Assembly: GCA_050084515.1 (NCBI GenBank)
Contig: CM114273.1
Coordinates: forward strand, 38,750,001-38,814,000
Direction of reading: 5' to 3'
Source: Blasia pusilla
Lineage: Eukaryota > Marchantiophyta > Marchantiopsida > Blasiales
DNA length: 64,000 nucleotides
Shown here: in pieces, positions 33,573 to 45,979 of the stretch
How positions within the stretch are numbered: the stretch's first letter is position 1
How the letters are laid out: each line of letters starts with the position of its first letter
Notes under the pieces: model-generated
The model's input: the letters and a program-made list of their open reading frames with translations, nothing else
Databases searched by the model: none
What the model was told of the DNA's origin: nothing
Made by a program: the position numbers and the translations under genes

Positions 33573-36500
33573 GCCCATGCTCTTCATGTCTCGTTGGAAT
33601 AACACAAGAAAGTAGGTTGTCCCCACGTGTCAAGTATGTAATTCACCTTCGCAATATTAAATGGGTCTTGCACCTGTGATTTTTGGGAATTCCAATCAAA
33701 TTCAATTCTAGTGATGCAAAGCATCAACAACTCTTACCTCTTTGACTCACCAACCACCCTTCGCTTTGGAAGCCTCCCCCCTTTAGCCTTTCACTTCGTT
33801 GTAATTTTTTTATGAGTTGGAGGTGGTCTTATTTAACTTACTTCAGAGTATCCTTATACACATGCACCTGTTTTTTCTGCCAATGATCCTTTTTTTTGTC
33901 TTCCTTTTTGCAGTGAGACTGCCGTCCCTTTTGTGTTATTGTTGATGTCTTATACTCATGGGGTGATCAAAAGAAATTGGTGTTTCATCTAAACAAATGT
34001 AAGAAAGTTCAAGTACTCAAGGGTATGCTCATCACATGAACCATGAAATGAGGGTAACGATTGTTTCACACAAGCAATAGATAGGACTATAGTTTAAAGT
34101 AGCCTTGACTAAAGTGCATGCCCACAATTTAATCCATGTGGAAAGGGTTGATTGCTGAAAATTTTCAATATCTAGTTTCGTTATACCTTGAAACTAGTTA
34201 GTTGGGTACAACTTAGAGCTCCTATATTTTTTTAGGATATCTCCAAGTATGGTTAGTCATCATCATGTGCTGAGGGTGGGATATGTAAAAGAAGCTTAAA
34301 AGTATTATATATATACATAAAAATATATTCTTTGTCTAGAGTAATAAGATTATTCCATAGTATGCATAAGTTTTGGTGAGAACTTTTGAGGCTTTCAATG
34401 TGTTAGGCAACTCCCGTCATTGCACTCAAGTGATAGGGAGAAATTGTACTTATTAAGTAGTGCTTGTCGTAGCCTTGTGACCTTAGACCACGCTAGAGAT
34501 AATGGACAATGCTAGAGATTGGGATGGATGTAGAGAGAGGAAGAAGCGAAGATAATTCCATGTGAGAGGAGGACGACACTATCATATAATATTAGTATTG
34601 ACCACACAAAGTGTTGTTGCATAGCTTCCGAGTGTCAACCAAGAAGCCCTTTACAACATTATCTACTTTGGCCGATTGGGATCCCCAATACCGATTATTT
34701 ATTAGTTCAATAAAATTTAGCAAGGAATTTAGGTTGTTGAATGTGTTTTGGTGTTAGGAGTGAAACTTGCATTCAACAACTCATAGTCACCTTACTGATA
34801 TCCACCCAAAGCTTAATTGACTTAAGTCAACCAACCTTGTGTTTTCCGGTGTTGTGTTGAGAGTTTTTCTTTGAGTAGAGACGGACCTTCTAGTTGCGGC
34901 AAACGCGATTGACGCAAGGTGAAGTATCAAAGAAGCTCTCCTTTTCAATAAAAAAATTATTATATATACTCTCAATTTCTCACGATAGGTATTACGAACG
35001 GTAGTGTCGCGGCGATCACTTCTTCAAAACATCTAATCCCAAATTCATAACTATAAAATGTCTGTAAACTATTTTACGCTTATACACAAGAAAAATAGCA
35101 AACTAGTGTTAAAGCCTACTTGAACAGGTCTATTAACATCCATGTATCGCTAAATAAGAACATACAAAGTAAAATCCCATGTCCTTTCGTACGTGACAAT
35201 AAGAAGAATCATCGGAGTTGCAGATTGTATGATTTGGTTTATGAATACCTTCCCTAAGTGGTAAACTAGATAGCGAATAAACCAATGCCTATATATGAAG
35301 AGAACCTTGACGTGGTACAGACTAAGGAAAGAAAAATCGGGTATGACTCGTGCTTCACTCTTATCAATACTTAAAAAACCCATATTTAACGGAAATTCTC
35401 TACTCGTCTCAAGAATCGGTTTTGGCGGAGTTTCTCTCTCACGAGGGATAATCTACTCTCATTGGGAAAAATAACAAATCAACACCATCCACTATCCATA
35501 ATATGAAAAAACTCCCCTAAGACCCCCAAATAACCATTTCATATTAGACTCTTGAAACTCTCGAAGAATAGGACTCAACCAAATCACTTTCCCAAGAAAA
35601 ATAATCCACTCTTATTCGAAGAACAAGCAAGCCCATTCCATCCACTCAAGAGCAACAAGGAAAACTGAAGAAATCAAGTAGAAGGTGATGAACCCTTGAA
35701 AATCCTTTCTCTTTATATATTCTCAAAGGATCCATAATAATATAAAATAGGATTAATCTTATTTTGTGCCACATGGTTTTCTTTCAAGGCTTAATCAATC
35801 CATTTTGAGGCAAATAAATTACATGTTATCTCTTTCAAAATATCCTCATCAACTCACTTCATATCTTTCAAACTACCTCAACTACCCAAACCACCGACCA
35901 AGACCACTTTTGGTTTACTTTCATTAGTACACCAACCCCACTATTTTACTTTTATACTCCAATGTCTTATTTATTACCTGTTTTCCTAAAGTTGGGCCCG
36001 TAGAAATGAGCCACCCTAAAGAGGTTTAAACATGAGAATTTAATTTTCTTGAACTAATTACTTATTACTAAAAAAAACTCTCTCTAACACTTAATGAGAG
36101 AGGAGTTATATAATGGGCGATTTTATTATACGACATGTTACATCTGAGTAGCCGATAGGCCGAGATCTATCGTGGATAGGGCATAGGAGCCAACAAACTA
36201 TCTTGAGTGTAACTTTATCCCGATGTGTCGGATGAGGTTGAGGATATGTCCGTTGTGTTAGGAACATCGTTTCTGAAAACATTCTTGTTGAGGTCTTTCA
36301 GATCCGAGTGACTTGTTGAGCATGTCATCTGCCCCTGGTAACATGTGCGCACACATTACCGGGAGGAGCTATTTTAAGGGGAAGATCCTTTTGGCTCTTC
36401 CCAACCCTATGTAAGGGAGGAAGATGGCTTTCCCAAGCCATATTTCTCATGTTGGACCGTTGGAGTACCATTCTTGCTCGTGTGAATCCGTTAGAACTAG

Positions 36501-37874
36501 GTGCTAGCGTCTGGATTCCTTGATAGCACAGGGTGGACGAGGCTTGATATGGCGATGTAGATTGAGGAGTGGAGTTTTAGGCAGGGTGTGCCGTTTTTAC
36601 TACTCTATATTTATACATCAGAAAGATGTCAGGGGGTTGGTGGGAATTCGTTGTTTTTAGGTAGGCAAGCAAGTTGCCTTGGTTGGGAGGCCCTGGAGAT
36701 GCGTATGTTGCAGACGTTGGGTCATTTTTATGTTCGAAAGACTGTGCGCGACAGCGCTGTCAATTTTCTTCGTAGATCTCGCAGGTGCAGATTGTCGAGA
36801 GAGAGTACGAGAGTGTACCGGGGCGTATAGCGGTAGAGGTTCATGAGTGTGCCGCCGACCGATGAGTGGCGAGAGACAGGAAAGAGAGAGGGTTGGGTTT
36901 GGGTCTTGCAACCATCGGGGGCTGTCTAGTAAAGGCGGCTAAGGCACGGCTAGGGTTAGGTCGGAGTAGCATGGAGCCGAGGGCGGCGAGCTTCGGAACG
37001 GTGGCCCTTTGCCGCCACCCTTTCCCCCCCCTTTCCTCCCGCATTTAAGGAGGGTCGCGTCAGGCGACACCCCCATAGGGATGCGGGCCAAGCGCCCGGC
37101 CCCTTTTGACCAAACAGAATCCTGTGTATTAGAGCCAAGAGAGACTGAAAATAATTCCAACTTCCCTCTACTTTCCACAAACTGAAATCTCAGCAAACTC
37201 CCAAACTCAGCGTATGATCGGTGACTCCAGATTGATTGACGCTCAGAAATGGGAGAGCAGCGAATCTAAGACGAGACAAGTTCAAAATCCATCAGATTGC
37301 TTCACACATACTTGGGAGAAAACAACTTTCAATCCGCTTCACATATATGGAAAATCAACAAACCATAGCATAGGAACTAATCCGCTGCACTTTAGAAAGA
37401 GCTAGTGTATCGCTTGTGAAGGGAAGAGACTAATGATGCTGCACATAAATTCAATTTTTTTTCCTGTTGCCCGTAGCATAGGAAACATTTTATTTCTGCC
37501 TAGTTGCCATATGTCAAGCAGAGAGGTGTTTGCAAATCAAGAAGGCACTCTCCCATAATAATATAGATAGGACAAGTAGATAGGTTAGATGTAGAGGGAA
37601 AAAACAAGGACTTCTTGTAAGTACTCATAATTAATCAATACATCACGAGCTTCCATTACTTTTTCTTAAAGAAATTTATTTGCAAATTTCTAAAAGTTTA
37701 ATCAATTTTTCTTTAAAAAATCATGTTCAAAAGATGTATTATTCTTGGAGTATATCCATAGAAAACAAAAAAATCCCTTGGCAAAAATCATGATCTAAGA
37801 TGTCACGTCATGTAGAATGTATTGACAAGTTTATAGCGGAGGGCCTTCGAGGATACTAGAGGACAACCTCAAGA
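33573..37874. other. Intergenic DNA, no gene supported
   Basis: Mostly AT-rich, with the 3' UTR of the upstream gene at its start. A GC-richer block at 36110-37110 contains several open frames on both strands but no recognisable domain. It might be an old LTR or transposon remnant. The pyrimidine-rich run at 37015-37040 is notable only for composition. No RNA gene was recognised. Confidence 0.4.
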
Positions 37875-38045
37875 GGTCGAAGATGATTTGCAGAGGCCTA
37901 GGGTAACCAAAGAGATTAGGTTTCCCTTTCATTTAGGCTCATTTGGAGCTATATCGGGAAATATAATACTATTTCCAATAAGTTACTTCCGTGAGTAGAG
38001 TTAACCTTCCACTTTGGGAAATTGGGCCCACTTATCTAGTAGTCT
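37875..38045 (+). repeat. LTR-like dispersed repeat, copy 2 (partial)
   Basis: This shares an ordered series of words with the repeats at 51918, 52790 and (inverted) 8872: gaggcctagggtaac, taggtttccctttcattt, ggctcatttggagct and acttccgtgagtagagttaa. Only the first 170 bases of the repeat are present. It lies about 2 kb upstream of the IQ-motif gene. Confidence 0.55.
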
Positions 38046-38270
38046 TACCAACCATTAATGATTCAAACTCCTGTTTATCATACCAATATGTTGCCCATCT
38101 GATGCACATATGACCAAGTTTTATATTTCCTATTAATTCAGGTGACATGAATTTTCTTTTTCATTACTGCATGCCAACAATAAAAGCACTTTAGAAAGAC
38201 ATGTGCCAACAATAAAAACGTTTTAAGAAGACATGTGATAACCCATCCTCTTTGTTATGATTTTCTTTTT

Positions 38271-38902
38271 TACATTGTTTTCTTTAGTCGACAGCAAGGA
38301 GTGAATCTAAAAAGCGAGAGGAATGAAAGTCGAAGAGACACGAAAATCGTCGGGACCACGAACGAAAAGTGGTGATCGCGGAAGGGAAGAAGAAAGAGAG
38401 AGAACGAAAAGTCAGTGATGGAGGAAAGGTATGACAGCGAGAGAGATAGCGGAGCTCCGCACATCGCCACCGCCATCGCCACCGCCATCGCCATCGCAAT
38501 ATCCGTGCAGAGAAGGAGATGCGGGCGCCCGTGTTCGCGAGGCAGCAGAAAGCAGAGCTAGATCTGTCGGGTGCATTGCGACTGTGAGCCCAGCGAGTCT
38601 AGGGAATGGATCGACGAGTGGATCCTTCGATCAATCGATCGATGAAAAATCAATCGTCGTCGTTCTGAGGGGAGGGAGAGAGAGTGGGAGGGAGGAGAAG
38701 GTGAAGGAGAAGGAGAAGGAGGAGGAAAATTTGCACGCTCACAACCCGAGCACGCGCTCGCAGCACCTCCAGGCAGCTACCGCCCGCCCCTTCTTCCTGT
38801 AGAGAGCGCTCTGCCCGCAACAACGACAATCGCTCCCGCCGTATGGACCGCATCTACTCCCATCGTGTTCTCCACAACGCGCGAATCACTTGACTCTCTC
38901 GT

Positions 38903-38945
<43 letters not shown>

Positions 38946-39968
38946 TGCGTGCGTAGCTGGAGTGATTGAGAGGGGAGACTATCTCAATCACTCCCTTAAC
39001 TGGAGTGATTCAGAGGGGACGGAGAGGAATTGGTCTCCCACGGCCATGGATTGCTTCCTGTTTGCGTGACTGCGGTAGAGGGGGAATTCCGCTGCCACCC
39101 CAATGTGAATCGGGGGCTGTGTGCTTGGGCCCTGCACTACCGGCGAGGGGAAGGGAGGCGAGGGAGAGGGGAGGGGAGGGGAGTGGAGGGGAGGGAGAGG
39201 AAGGGTGGGGACGGGAGGAGAATAGAGGAGATGAGAGGAGAGGGGATGCGACGGTGACAGAGCAGGCGGTGAGATGGTGGTGGAGTACATCGAGTAGGAA
39301 GCGCAGCTTGATGGATCGGTCGAGTTTGTGATGAGGTGCGTGGATTTGTGTTTTTTCGTCGGTTATGGGGTCGCTTTGCTTCGTTGACCGCCGTGGAGAG
39401 GAGCAATGCTTGTCCGCGAGTTTTACAAGAAGAAGAAGAAGAAGAAGAGCTCCCAATGTCATCCCGTTTGTGAAGTCACAGGATTTGGGTCTGGTCTGGT
39501 CCGGTCTCATAAGTACCGAGGCTTGTCTTGGCCCTCCACCATATCCTCGGGATATCCCGTGTCTTTCATTCGCTCAAGGATGCGTTCTCAGACCTCGACG
39601 TCGGACGTTTGATCGTTGTATGCTTCGATGACTAGTGATTCCTGTGGTTGGCCGGGACACGAACGATCTAGACATGGCTAGGAGTAGTGTATAAAAGATC
39701 CAGTGGTGTGTTCTTCCCTCCGAGGTACTGTCTGCGCGGCCCCATCCAAGAATTGGGTCACAATGTGGAGGCTGACAGTTGCTCTTGGTGATCAGAAGAG
39801 TCACCTCAAAGAATGATGTGGTGAGAGGGCAAGGACGAGTGGGCAAGGAGGAGAGTCAGACGATTGCATGGCCAGAGTCTTGACAAATGTCTTGTGCTCT
39901 GGCACTTCTTGTGGTACTCCCGGAAGGTGCAATGTCTCTGAAGACTGGGTCGCATTGAATGTCTGCAG
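38271..39968 (+). promoter_or_regulatory. Upstream region and probable 5' leader of the IQ-motif gene
   Basis: GC-richer than the flanks, with microsatellites typical of plant promoters or 5' UTRs: (TC)n at 38905-38942, a G-rich purine strand at 39138-39240 and (AAG)7 at 39427-39447. Direct repeats of actggagtgattgagagggg occur near 38957 and 38999. Several open frames (38431-38802, 39365-39631) look like low-complexity shadows. The base before ATG 39969 is preceded by tgtctgcag, so an upstream exon and a 5' UTR intron are possible. Confidence 0.45.
38905..38942. repeat. TC microsatellite
   Basis: A run of TC dinucleotides, about 19 units, about 1 kb upstream of the start codon of the IQ-motif gene. 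It resembles the GA tract ahead of the 26-exon gene. Confidence 0.9.
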
Positions 39969-42900
39969 ATGAGGCGAGTGGTTTCTTATGGGGGCCCTTG
40001 TGGGGTCCCGGCCTCCCAGAGGCTCAAGCAGAAGCTATCCTCGTCGGCTGGAATGCAATTGGTCTGCAACAATGACGACAAGAACAACTTAAGTGAAGAG
40101 CTGGGGTTTCTTACTCCTCCTGCTGAGCTGCACAGCGAGAGAGTTCTGCATCGAACATCCAGGGCCACTATCAATTTCCTTGCGACCGCGTCTGCTTTGA
40201 AAGGAGATGGCAAAGGACAAACACGCAAGTTTCGTAAGTACCCCTCCGAATGTGTAGATCGTTCCATGCCGGAGCAGCAGACGCAATGTAATATTGGTGG
40301 TGAGTCTGTCCCCCGTGCTGTTGCTGCCCCAGCTGCGAAGGAACTCGTTAGCAGTTTCGCAAGTGCACAACGGCTTGTCACCAATTCGAGGGAGACTGAA
40401 TTGGTCCCGAGCCCTCCCGATCGAAAACAAAATAACGTCACAGATGTAACCAATGATACAGTTTCTTCCGCCCACTCGATCGATTCGACGAACACGACAG
40501 CCGTAGTCATCGCTGTGGACGATATCGGAGATGGCTATGTCATGGAAGCGGACTGTTCTGGTTCAGAAAGATCTGCTGCTTTCAGCAGCGGCCATAGCAA
40601 TACGTCGCCTCTAGGAAATCCGCCATCCTTTGGGTCCGTCGTTGTTCACGGTAGGATTCCGAGTGAAGAGCCCTCGGGATCTGAAGGAGCTCATCTGAAG
40701 CCATCAGCGAATGAGCTTTGCGATCAGTTGCTTGAAGGTAGTTCAGTAGACACATCATCCAACACCCTCTCTAAATCTGATCGAGCACTGCGACAGGATC
40801 TGGGATCAGTATCCCGAGCTGGTGACTACTCAGAGGTTTCTTCTTCGCAATTGGTGCCAAATAGCGGGGAGGGCACGGAGATGCCAGAAAGGATAGCCGA
40901 TGAAGCAGACTCGTTTGAGCAGGATGGGGTGGATGACGTTGTTTGTGATGAACCTGTTGTTGACGAATCCAGATCTGGAAGTGATTGCAGTCTCGTGAGT
41001 TCTGAGGGAGATCATCAGAAGCATGAGAGCACCGAAAGGATGACTGTTGCGGCCCTGAACATCCAGAGCTATTGGAGAGGATGGCTGCAAAGAAGACGGT
41101 ATGAACTTTTAAACAGCACCGTGTTGGAGAAGCAGCGTCAGAACTTTTGCTCTGCAGCAATTGTGTACCAAAAGCATTGGCGAGGTGTTCAAAGCAGGCG
41201 CTTGGTTAAATATTTGAAGATGGAACAGACTGTGAAGGAGCGAGCTGCCATAGTAATCCAGTCACACATGCGGGGTCATAAATGTAGGTGCCAACTCAAG
41301 AACCTGTCTTCTGCTGCCATCACCCTTCAAACAGGTTGGCGCCACTACCGAGCTTCTCGAAAAGCGGAATCAGCGGTAGTCATTCAACGAGCTTTCCGGG
41401 ATTACATGAACAGAAAAAGAAGGCTTGGTGCTGCACTGGTTTTACAAGCTTGTGCTCGTGGATATCTTGTCCGGTGTGAACTGATGCGGATGCACAAGGC
41501 AGCTACCATTGTTCAACACAATTGGAAGAAGCACAGACAGTCATTGGGTTCAGAGGCAGCAATTAAAATACAAGCATATGTTAGAGCTTTTCTTGTCAGA
41601 AAACAAAACTCGCTCCATAGAGAAGCCTTGGCCCGAGGGACAGCTGCTACCTTCATACAAGCATATGCACGAGGTCACTTGGTGAGGTGCAAATTGTCTT
41701 TGTGGCATTATGCGGCATCCACTATCCAGCTAAATTGGCGCACTTTTAGTCACAATCGTCATTTGCAGGCAGTGTCAAGTTCTCAGTCAGCTTATCAAGG
41801 AGTATCAGGGGAAAATCCTCTGCATTGTGATGGAGACACTAATTGGGATCTGCAATGCGAGCACAGCCACCTTGAACTGCAGTCAGGAGGTGCCAATGTG
41901 GTGAATAATGTAGTGGTCTCGGATGCAGCAGATCAGCACAACGTGAATGCTGAAGTAAGATTTTGGAAAGGAGAAGGGACCTTGGAGGTGTCTGGGAGCA
42001 CTTCCCTTATTGGACAAGAAATGGTTCTTGCAACAGTCAAACAAATGAACTCCCCACTCGTTGAAGCAGGGTTGAAGGAGTGTGAACTAGTTTCTTCCAT
42101 AAGAAAGGGCGATTCTAGCTCGAGTCCACACATAAGTAGCGATTCTTCACCAGTAATAAGAGGACAAGAACATGTTCGAAGCCCCCAACAGCAAGAGGAC
42201 TGGAATGAAGTCGCTGTTGATAATCTGGACGAATGCCTCGACACCTGTCTTGCGGCTCTCAGGCCCCTTCCTACAGACCTTTCAGGGTCCTCTTCAGTAG
42301 AACAATGTTTATCAAAGTTTGATATTTCTGATGGAGTTCAACAACAGAAGAACCACGATGAATCAAGGAGTTCATTTGCTTCAGGGAGTAGGGATTCTTT
42401 TGAGGGTTCTTTCCCTTCAAAACCACACATAACCTTGCCGTGTACACATGAGCAGGATCCTAGAGCTTCTTTAGATATGGATGTGATAGACAAGGGTAGC
42501 TGGCATGTATTGGATATACCCTCTACAGATCATTCAAATGGACTTTCTTTCTCATGTGGTGACGGCCCACAATCTGTTCCTGGATCCACAGCTAAACGGA
42601 AGACTGAATATCAAGTACAGACTCTCTCCCATCCAGTGTGACCTAGTTGCTTCATCATTCTGTTGTCTTCTAGTGGATCTTGACAAAAGCATTTTATGGT
42701 CCTTCAATTTTGAAGGTTATGTCCTTTTGGACAGCTCCCTAGATGTCTCACCCGTTAGTTTCATGCACACTGAGAAATAATACTCGCACTTGATCTCATG
42801 CAGTGTTATGAACTGCGCAGGTACAGGATAGTAGGATTAAAGACCAAGGTAAAAGTCGTCAAATCGAGACCTTGAAGCGCAATGAAGAACGACTGCAGCA

Positions 42901-43570
42901 GTTTGCGCAAGTGTTTCTCTTACAAAGACAAATTGCATATCAACAACAGCGTGCCCAATCAGCACCCCCCTTTCCTCCATCTCTATCTTCAGGTTATGGA
43001 TTTCCTCCACCTTTTGTCAGTACTCAGGGAGACCCAAGCTGCAATCCATGTCCAAATGATGGGAATATTGCACACGGTGCCGACCTAATTGCTGTGCGGA
43101 AGGTGCATTGTGATGCGACCAGTAGTAGCAGTGCTGAACGAAGGCATTACGCCCAGGATGCTGTTTATTGTGTGGATGTATCAAGTGTGAGGCAACCTCT
43201 GGTGGGGAAGCAAAATAGTGGTGTGCCTAATGAACAGGTTAGGCAGACGCAAGGAGCAGATGTTGTGGTGGACATGGTGTTATTGTTGAGAAAAATAGAG
43301 GAAGTGTATGGGACCTCACATGGTGAGGAGGTTGTGGCCAGCGACTGCTTTCCTTCAAGGTATGATGATATCGAAGGAGGTTTATCTGAACCTCTTATGG
43401 GCAACAGGATGAACTCCGCCCTGACTCTCCCAAAGTCCCTCAGGTTGAAGCATATCGGCATACCTAATGTGAATGCCATGTTGCTTGTACTCATTGCAAT
43501 GGTGGTTTACACCAGAACAATCTGCCAGGGAGTCATTTTTGGAACCAGGCAAACCAGTAGAAAATCTTAG
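39969..43570 (+). CDS. Protein with about ten IQ motifs and a C-terminal membrane anchor
   Basis: Two exons, 39969-42614 and 42821-43570, give 1131 residues. The N-terminal 350 residues are Ser-rich and acidic with no domain I recognise. About ten consecutive IQ motifs lie at residues 357-600, for example NIQSYWRGWLQRRR, VIQSHMRGHKCRC and FIQAYARGHLVRC. Such motifs bind calmodulin, often without calcium. A Ser-rich linker follows. Exon 2 begins with a charged helix (LKRNEERLQQFAQVFLLQRQ) and ends with a hydrophobic stretch (NAMLLVLIAMVVY) and a short basic tail, suggesting a tail-anchored membrane protein. The intron starts gtacag and exon 2 also starts GTACAG. An upstream coding exon cannot be excluded. 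Family name and symbol are unknown to me. Confidence 0.82.
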
Positions 43571-45909
43571 GAGTTTGGGAGTTCACTCATATTGTGGTGT
43601 AGATTAAACAAATTGAAGCTCAGGGACTACCCATGTCTCAGTTTATAACATTATGTTTGTCGTCATTCTGTACTGTACACTGAATGCCTATAAGCGCTGC
43701 GAGTGTCCAACACAATTGGACATTGCGTCCAATGAGGAGCTTGTCTTAGAGTGTGTAGGTTCAAGCCAATTTTTAGGAGTACCGCAGAATGGCCCATTCA
43801 TCCCTGTCTTAGTGGGAACCCATAGCCCTGCTGTTTGTAGGAAGCCCATTCTTTTGTGAATAACCCAAATAACTGGCATTGGTGACTTGAAGCTGTCTCA
43901 TGTACTAAATGAGGGAAAAACTGAGTTGGAGAAGATTTGAAGTCTAGTTATGAAGGTGGCAAAGTTCCATCAGTGTAAGAAGGTGATAGTGGCAAACTGG
44001 CACCAACATTGACAATTGGCAGTTCGATTGTTGGTCTGTAAATTATATCTTGCAAGAGATGTACTACAGTATAGAGGCTGGGTTCCAATTATAGTGAACC
44101 CTTGGGAGAATTACAAATTAGTTCGTGCATATGATGCGGTGATTTGTTGCCCGCATTGATCTCTTTTGAGCAGTTTATATAAGCACTTGCTACCACAGGA
44201 TTCCTTATGGATGTCTCTCTTTCATGCCTCAGAGCGGTCATGGGGCAAAGTTGCTCATGAAGCTGATTAGCCTGAGCCACAATGTGGGGAGCCTGAAATT
44301 GAAGGCTATTTGCTGCCTAACGGGAGTGAGTCAAATCTATAAATATGTTTTGTTTGTTCTGTTAATTTCCAGAGCCAGGAAATAATGTTTGGTTGAAGAA
44401 ACCAATTTCTAGGTTTGTGGAGACTGTCCAACTGTCTCTCTTTCTTCAGGCCATGGTTTTGACAAGCATGAGAGCTGGACTTCAACTGAACTCATGCTCT
44501 ACTGTCTTTTGTGGGGTGTAATAAGTGTTACTGTAATTACTAACCAATTGATCAGGGGTAGCTGGACCATACCAGACCTCATTTTTGGGACTCTTTTGTA
44601 GGGTTGTAAGGAGTGTTGTTGAAGCCCAAATAAACTGACAGGGGACTTTAGGGATGGACCGGTTTAATGTGAAGCCAGGAAGTCCGAAATGTGGTGCAGA
44701 ATGTAAAAGATCACATGAACATCGCAAAGGGGATGCTTGTGGAGCAGCTATAGAGAGACTTTCATCTCAAATTTTGATCGTGTGATCGACCCTAGGTATC
44801 CCACCAAGGTGCCATTCCAGTACCCATCAACTTGAGAGGTGACATGTTGCTTTCATGTGAAGCTGGAAATGTTGCTTTCATGTAAAGGAAATGAAATCTT
44901 CCTTACTTTTCCCTCCTAGTGTAAAGCTTCCGTCATACATTTCCTGTACCCATTGAGTGGCGTCATATTTGTCAACTTGGGCAAGGCCTCTCTGTTGTCT
45001 CACAATCATAACCAAGTACCCTTCATTTGAGGCCGCCTTCTGATCGGTCAGCGTCCATGGCTTCCCATTGTCATAGCACATTGTAGATGTTTCCTATTCC
45101 TTGCACGGTCACCTGTGCCCTTTCGACTTGTAAATTTTTTTGTGTTTGAGTTTCTTTGTTCATAAGTATTTGAATGTCGTGCATAGTTGGGTTGTATTCT
45201 ACAATAAGACTCATAACTCATAGTCACTAGTTTTAATTGATGAGTTTGGTGATTTTTGTGGGTTATGGGTATCCTTGGAGTGGTGATACATTAACCTTTG
45301 AGATCTTTTCCATTCATGGATGTCTCTTTTACATAGAACACATTTGTGGTTTTTCGTCCAAGATCCCTTTCAATTTTAATCATTGGTTCAGCTGTCCCTT
45401 CAACATATGATTGGGTTGATGATATTGATATAAGATCATTTAGATCATTTACTTTCATTCTTTCCACACCTTTCTTTTATTTAGAAATTTGCATAGGTTA
45501 GTCAACATTGATTGTCTGCATATTTTGTAAGTCACAAAGTCTCTTAATTCCTTACTAGGGGTAGTGTGTGCCATGCATAGGAGTGAAGGGACTAATCGGG
45601 GTACATAAATCTTTTTTTGTTGTCTGTAAATTGGAAATCACATTTTTGTTGATCGTACAGGGAGAAATGTTTTTTGTTATCTGATTATCACATGTCAAAC
45701 AAAGAAATGTTTGCAAATCAAGAATGCATTCTCTTTTAGTAACATATATATTATTATTATTTTATTATATATAAATCTCTCTCAAATCATATTTTTAACT
45801 TTCATTTGAACGAAAAATTTGTATTAACTTAACTAAAAAGGCACCTCATTGTTGAGTTATGATCATGATTGTAACTTCATGCCATAATGGATGTAGGAAT
45901 GAATATAGG

Positions 45910-45979
45910 GTTGTCATATATATGGAGTTATATGAACTTAGGATGCCATATATATAGTGTTGTCATATATATGGAGTTA
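45910..45979. repeat. Short spaced direct repeat
   Basis: A 21-base word beginning gttgtcatatatatggag occurs at 45910 and again at 45959. It is AT-rich and possibly a remnant of slippage. Confidence 0.7.

Noticed and set aside
39138-39240. G-quadruplex or triplex-forming regulatory element in the purine-rich strand
   Set aside because: The composition allows it, but sequence alone gives no support for function beyond a purine-rich repeat.
38431-39631. Several Pro-, Ser- or Arg-rich open frames before the IQ-motif gene
   Set aside because: They are composed of microsatellite and purine-rich sequence and differ by frame and strand. Best explained as 5' leader or promoter.
44878-45081. Minus-strand frame starting MCYDNGKPWTLTDQKAAS
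   Set aside because: It looks protein-like and may be a leftover exon, but it is isolated and no family could be supported.
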